From Solimonas sp. SE-A11 (GTDB taxonomy: Bacteria; Pseudomonadota; Gammaproteobacteria; Nevskiales; Nevskiaceae), in contig NZ_JAUASX010000001.1 in the NCBI RefSeq assembly GCF_030345715.1, positions 248,001 to 312,000 of the forward strand: a stretch of DNA of 64,000 bases, read 5' to 3'. The translations under genes and the position numbers were made by a program. Below the pieces are notes generated by a model. That model was not told the DNA's origin. It did no database searches and was given only the letters and a program-made list of their open reading frames with translations. Positions 60,532-64,000 of this stretch are shown here, piece after piece (the stretch's first letter is position 1; the number at the start of each line of letters is the position of its first letter).

Positions 60532-61200
60532 TCAGTTCACCGGCGACTGCTGCGGATAATCCACTCCCGGGTACACCTGCGGCAGCGCCGAGCACTCCAG
60601 CGCGCCGACCATGACCTCCTGCGGCTTCTCGCTGACCGCGGGCGGTGCCGGCGGGTTGCCGTAGGGCTTCACGCCGTCCTGCAGGCCGCGCGGGGTGTAG
60701 TTGCAGACCCAGACCTCGGCGGTCTCGCAGCGCGCGCGGCCGCAGCCCACCTCCTCGGTAGCACCCCAGATCATCTGCAGGTACTGGCCGCACTGCGTGC
60801 CGCCCTGGTTACGGCACTGGTGCAGGTTATGGTCGTAGTCGCGGCCTTCCTCGTTCCAGCGCGACACCACCTGCGCCGGCGTGCGGCGGTAGCCCTGGTA
60901 GGGCTGGCCGGCGGTGGCGCGGAACACGTTCTCGCCGTACTTCTCGCGGCGGGTCATGTCGGGGTTGTAGCGCGCGGCGCAGTTCTCGCGGGCCAGCTGG
61001 TCGGCCCAGGACTGGGCCTGCGCGGCGGCCTGTGCCGACCAGCGCAGCGGCGGCTGGTTGACGGCCCCACGGATGCCGTTGTGCGCACCCAGCATGCCCT
61101 CGAAGCCCGGCGGTTCGCCCTGCGCCTGCAGCACGCCCGGCAACAGCGATCCCAGGGCCAGCATCAGTGCGGCAATCAGTCGCGTCTTCATGTCTCTCAT
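60532..61200 (-). CDS. Secreted CAP-domain (SCP/PR-1-like) protein
   Basis: A 222-residue exported protein (signal peptide LIAALMLALGSLLPGVLQA). CAP motifs are in order: AHNGIRGAVNQPPLRWS, KYGENVFRATAG, CGQYLQMIWGATEEVGCG and VWVCNYTPRG, with His and Glu positions of the CAP cavity present. Bacterial CAP proteins are extracellular with uncertain roles (lipid or metal binding). Two nearby ATGs are possible (61200 with GGAG four bases away, and 61191 with better signal-peptide charge). A Pro/Val-rich C-terminal tail follows the domain. Confidence 0.88.
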   Translation of the reverse strand: MRDMKTRLIAALMLALGSLLPGVLQAQGEPPGFEGMLGAHNGIRGAVNQPPLRWSAQAAAQAQSWADQLARENCAARYNPDMTRREKYGENVFRATAGQPYQGYRRTPAQVVSRWNEEGRDYDHNLHQCRNQGGTQCGQYLQMIWGATEEVGCGRARCETAEVWVCNYTPRGLQDGVKPYGNPPAPPAVSEKPQEVMVGALECSALPQVYPGVDYPQQSPVN

Positions 61201-61219
61201 CTCGCTCCAGTTCCCGGCG

Positions 61220-62026
61220 TCAGCGGCCGGCGAAGGACTCCGTGAGGAAGTCCTTCATCATCTCGAAGGCGCGCTTGGCGGCGCGCGCGTCATATATCGC
61301 CTTGCCCGGCTGGTTGGCATCGGGGTCGGTAAAGGAATGCACCGCGCCGCCGAAGCGCATCATCTGCCAGTCGGTCTTGGTCGTGCGCATCTCGTCGAGG
61401 AAGGCGTTGATCTGAGCCACCGGCACGTAGGGATCGGCATCGCCATGCAGCACCAGGATGCGGGTCTTGGGCGGCTGGCTGGGCGCGGGAGCATCCAGCG
61501 ACGGGTTGCCGTGGAAGGACACCACCGCGTTGAGCTCCTCGCCGGTGCGCGCCAGCTCCAGCACCGTGGAGCCGCCGAAGCAGAAGCCGATGGCGGCAAT
61601 CTTGTCCGGGTTGGCCGGCAGCTTGAGCCGCTTGACCGCCGCCTGGGCCTGCTCCTTGGCGGCCTTGGCGCGCGTGCGCAGCAGCAGGCGGTTGCCGTAG
61701 AGCTGGCCCACCAGCTTGCCGGCGGCGTCGGCATTGGCCGGCTGCTGGTCGCGGCCGTACATGTCGGCCAGGAATACCACGTAGTCGCGGCCGGCGATCT
61801 TGCGCGCCTGGCGGCGGTTGGCCTCGGAAGTGCCCATCCAGTTCGGCACCATCAGCACCACCGGGCGCTTCTTGGCGCCCGCGGTGTCGTAGTAGACGTA
61901 GCCGCGGTAGGACTGTTCGGCGATCTGGTAGTCCACCACCTTTTCCACCGACTTGGCCTGGGCGCCGCAGGCGGCGCAGAGCGCGGCGGCCGTCAGCCAT
62001 TTCCCGATCCGATTGGAGATGCTCAT
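61220..62026 (-). CDS. Exported dienelactone hydrolase-family protein
   Basis: A 268-residue alpha/beta hydrolase with a signal peptide (KWLTAAALCAACGAQA). The catalytic triad is that of dienelactone hydrolases: Cys in IGFCFGGSTV, Asp in HGDADPYVP and His in AVHSFTDP. Export distinguishes it from classical cytoplasmic DLH, and the substrate is unknown. It lies 19 bases upstream of the CAP gene and 31 downstream of the DUF1993 gene on the same strand, probably one transcript. Confidence 0.87.
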   Translation of the reverse strand: MSISNRIGKWLTAAALCAACGAQAKSVEKVVDYQIAEQSYRGYVYYDTAGAKKRPVVLMVPNWMGTSEANRRQARKIAGRDYVVFLADMYGRDQQPANADAAGKLVGQLYGNRLLLRTRAKAAKEQAQAAVKRLKLPANPDKIAAIGFCFGGSTVLELARTGEELNAVVSFHGNPSLDAPAPSQPPKTRILVLHGDADPYVPVAQINAFLDEMRTTKTDWQMMRFGGAVHSFTDPDANQPGKAIYDARAAKRAFEMMKDFLTESFAGR

Positions 62027-62057
62027 TGCTCGACGTTCCCTGTGATCGGTCGGCGCC

Positions 62058-62564
62058 TCAGGCCCGACCGAGGAAGTCCTGCTTGCCGAGCTCCACTCCA
62101 TTGTGGCGCAGGATGTTGTAGACGGTGGTGGCGTGGAAATAGGCGTTGGGCAGCACGAAGAACTGCAGGTAGTCGTGGCCGGTGAAGTTCATCTCTCCGC
62201 GCGGGGACTTGAGCTGGATCGCCTTGCCCTCGCTGCCGTCAATCTGGTCCGGGCGGAATTGCCCGAGGAAGGCCAGGGTCTTGTCGACGCGCGCGATCAG
62301 TTCGGCGAAGGTGGTTTCCGTGTCCTCGTAGCGCGGCACGTCCTGGCCGGCCAGGCGCGCGGCGGCACCCTTGACCATGTCGGTGGCGATCTGGACCTGG
62401 CGGGTCAGGGGGAACATGTCCGGATAGAGGCGGAAGCCAGTCAGGCTGGCCGCGTCCAGCTTGCGCGATTCGGCATGGGCGGCGCCCTTTTCCAGGATCA
62501 CGCGCAGGTTGCCGAGCAGGCGGATGAAGGCGGGCACCGAGGCGGAGTACATGGTCAGGCTCAT
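62058..62564 (-). CDS. DUF1993 family protein
   Basis: A 168-residue protein of the DUF1993 family (DinB-like four-helix bundle relatives). MYSASVPAFIRLLGNLRVILEK opens the domain; RLYPDMFPLTRQVQIATD and FFVLPNAYFHATTVYNILRHNGV are its signatures, with His residues that could hold a metal. Function unknown. It is the first gene of the minus-strand DUF1993-DLH-CAP group. Confidence 0.88.
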   Translation of the reverse strand: MSLTMYSASVPAFIRLLGNLRVILEKGAAHAESRKLDAASLTGFRLYPDMFPLTRQVQIATDMVKGAAARLAGQDVPRYEDTETTFAELIARVDKTLAFLGQFRPDQIDGSEGKAIQLKSPRGEMNFTGHDYLQFFVLPNAYFHATTVYNILRHNGVELGKQDFLGRA

Positions 62565-62729
62565 GGAATCCCTCGCAGGATCAGGCAGTTCGGATGACGG
62601 ATTCTAAGGTTTTGCGGCGCCCTTGGGTTGAACCGTGGTCCGGAATGGCCGGGCAGGGTGCAAGTTCAGATTCGGTTAAGACCGCTGCGCTAGTGTCTGC
62701 GCCATCTACCCCGCGATCCGAGGTCGCAC

Positions 62730-63170
62730 ATGAAACGCACTATCCTGGGTTTTCTGGCTCTTGCTGGCGCCACCCTCGCCACCCCCAGCTTCGCCGGTGA
62801 CGACCGGGCCGTCGGCGCCGTGATCGGCGGCGTAGCCGGCGGCGCCATCGGCCATTCCGCCGCCGGCACCGACGGCGCCGTGGTCGGCGCGGTCCTGGGC
62901 GCCGTGGTCGGCGCCGTGATCGGTGACAACAACAGCGATCGCCGTCACTACCGCTCTTCCTACCGCGACGACCATTACTACTCGGCCCCGCCGCGGGTGG
63001 TCCATCACTACCGCGAACCGCCCCGCGTGGTGCACCATCACTACCGCGAGCCGGTGCGTCACGTGTATCACCGCGACTACCGGGACAGCCGGCGCGACTA
63101 CCGCCATGACCGCCGCGATGGCCGCTGGGACCGCGACGATCGCCGTGGCCACTGGCAGGGCCGCCACTGA
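62730..63170 (+). CDS. Glycine-zipper exported protein with His/Arg/Tyr-rich tail
   Basis: A 146-residue protein with signal peptide (ILGFLALAGATLATPSFA), a glycine-zipper hairpin (about residues 28-66, AVGAVIGGVAGGAIGHSAAG and AVVGAVLGAVVGAVIGDN) that inserts in or lines the outer membrane, and a C-terminal half very rich in His, Arg, Tyr and Asp with repeated VVHHYREP units. Glycine-zipper 2TM proteins are common envelope-stress-related proteins. The tail could bind metal or polyanions. A terminator follows. Confidence 0.8.
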   Translation: MKRTILGFLALAGATLATPSFAGDDRAVGAVIGGVAGGAIGHSAAGTDGAVVGAVLGAVVGAVIGDNNSDRRHYRSSYRDDHYYSAPPRVVHHYREPPRVVHHHYREPVRHVYHRDYRDSRRDYRHDRRDGRWDRDDRRGHWQGRH

Positions 63171-63191
63171 CGGCGCATGCTGCACAGCACA

Positions 63192-63217
63192 AAAGGCGGG
63201 CTTCGGCCCGCCTTTTT
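63192..63217 (+). terminator. Terminator after the glycine-zipper gene
   Basis: Stem AAAGGCGGGC/GCCCGCCTTT with TTCG tetraloop and T-run. slyX starts 16 bases later. Confidence 0.88.
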
Positions 63218-63232
63218 GCTTATGCTCGCCGC

Positions 63233-63439
63233 ATGGACGAAGAACGCCTGATCGAACTGGAAATCCGCTTCGCGCACCAGGAAGAAACCCTGCGCGTGCT
63301 CAACGACATCGTCACCCGCCAGCAGGACCGCATCGAGCGGCTGGAGAAGATCTGCCGGCAACTGGCCGAGAAGGCCGCCAGTGCCGGCGATGGGCTGCTC
63401 AAGGTGACAGCGGCGGACGAAGTGCCGCCGCATTACTGA
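63233..63439 (+). CDS. slyX: SlyX family protein
   Basis: A 68-residue coiled-coil protein. The heptad region RLIELEIRFAHQEETLRVLN through RQQDRIERLEKICRQL and the C-terminal PPHY ending are SlyX hallmarks. The function is unknown even in E. coli. Confidence 0.92.
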   Translation: MDEERLIELEIRFAHQEETLRVLNDIVTRQQDRIERLEKICRQLAEKAASAGDGLLKVTAADEVPPHY

Positions 63440-63449
63440 TTCGACACGG

Positions 63450-63470
63450 GCGGATCGATGATCCGCTTCG
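63450..63470. terminator. Weak hairpin between slyX and fabH
   Basis: GCGGATC/GATCCGC with a three-base loop between convergent genes, followed by TTCGTCTT. The T-tract is poor. Confidence 0.4.
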
Positions 63471-63472
63471 TC

Positions 63473-64000
<528 letters not shown>

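Overview
This is 64 kb of high-GC DNA (about two thirds G+C by eye) that reads as a free-living gammaproteobacterial chromosome. Supporting this are the gmk-rpoZ-spoT-ridA-recG block, ubiA, dbpA, slyX, a Pseudomonas-style cytochrome oxidase cluster with DUF2244, DUF2909, SURF1, ctaA and ctaB, and an E. coli-like BirA box at bioB. The REP-like palindromes and general gene content suggest something near Xanthomonadales/Nevskiales, but the lineage is inference. There is no IS element, prophage, CRISPR array or rRNA. Nearly every base is explained by ordinary-looking genes, and most long antisense ORFs are GC-driven shadows.

Layout. 1-3.9 kb: a CsgG-like/DUF4810/DUF799 lipoprotein trio and a DUF1631 protein. 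3.85-4.35 kb: tRNA-Arg(TCG), tRNA-His, tRNA-Lys and a terminator. 4.4-9.0 kb: ppiD, a dicarboxylate symporter, a REP palindrome, a YcxB-like membrane protein and fabI. 9.1-19.2 kb (minus strand): a ten-gene cluster that looks like a dedicated energized envelope machine, made of an ExbB/TolQ channel, two ExbD/TolR proteins, a TonB-like AgmX/PglI protein plus a duplicated relative, three TPR proteins (two of them lipoproteins) and two unclassified exported proteins. 19.4-20.1 kb: hupB followed by tRNA-Val and tRNA-Asp. 20.2-22.8 kb: an AtuD-like acyl-CoA dehydrogenase, glutaminyl cyclase and a histone-H1-like protein. 22.9-29.7 kb: yicC, gmk, rpoZ, spoT, ridA, recG. 29.8-34.5 kb: a MerR-type regulator, ubiA, an esterase lipoprotein, a VOC protein and dbpA.

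34.5-42.3 kb: comF diverges from a biotin operon across a BirA-type operator. The operon runs bioB, CHASE2 adenylate cyclase, SH3 protein, M48 metalloprotease, bioF, bioC, bioD, with start/stop overlaps at most junctions, so a signalling/periplasmic module sits inside the biotin pathway. 42.4-51.5 kb: a complete caa3/aa3-type oxidase assembly cluster including a 38-residue membrane protein. 51.5-57.2 kb: exported or accessory proteins (esterase lipoprotein, SET-domain methyltransferase, YfaZ-like barrel, S8 protease, flavodoxin, mutarotase). 57.2-64 kb: hydrolases, an MFS transporter, an unclassified 346-residue protein, a CAP-domain protein, DUF1993, a glycine-zipper protein, slyX and a right-truncated fabH.

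The most interesting candidates are the TonB/Tol-like TPR operon (9.1-19.2 kb), with a visible tandem duplication at its distal end, and the adenylate cyclase-SH3-M48 insertion inside the BirA-controlled biotin operon, whose BioB also carries a His/Cys-rich tail.
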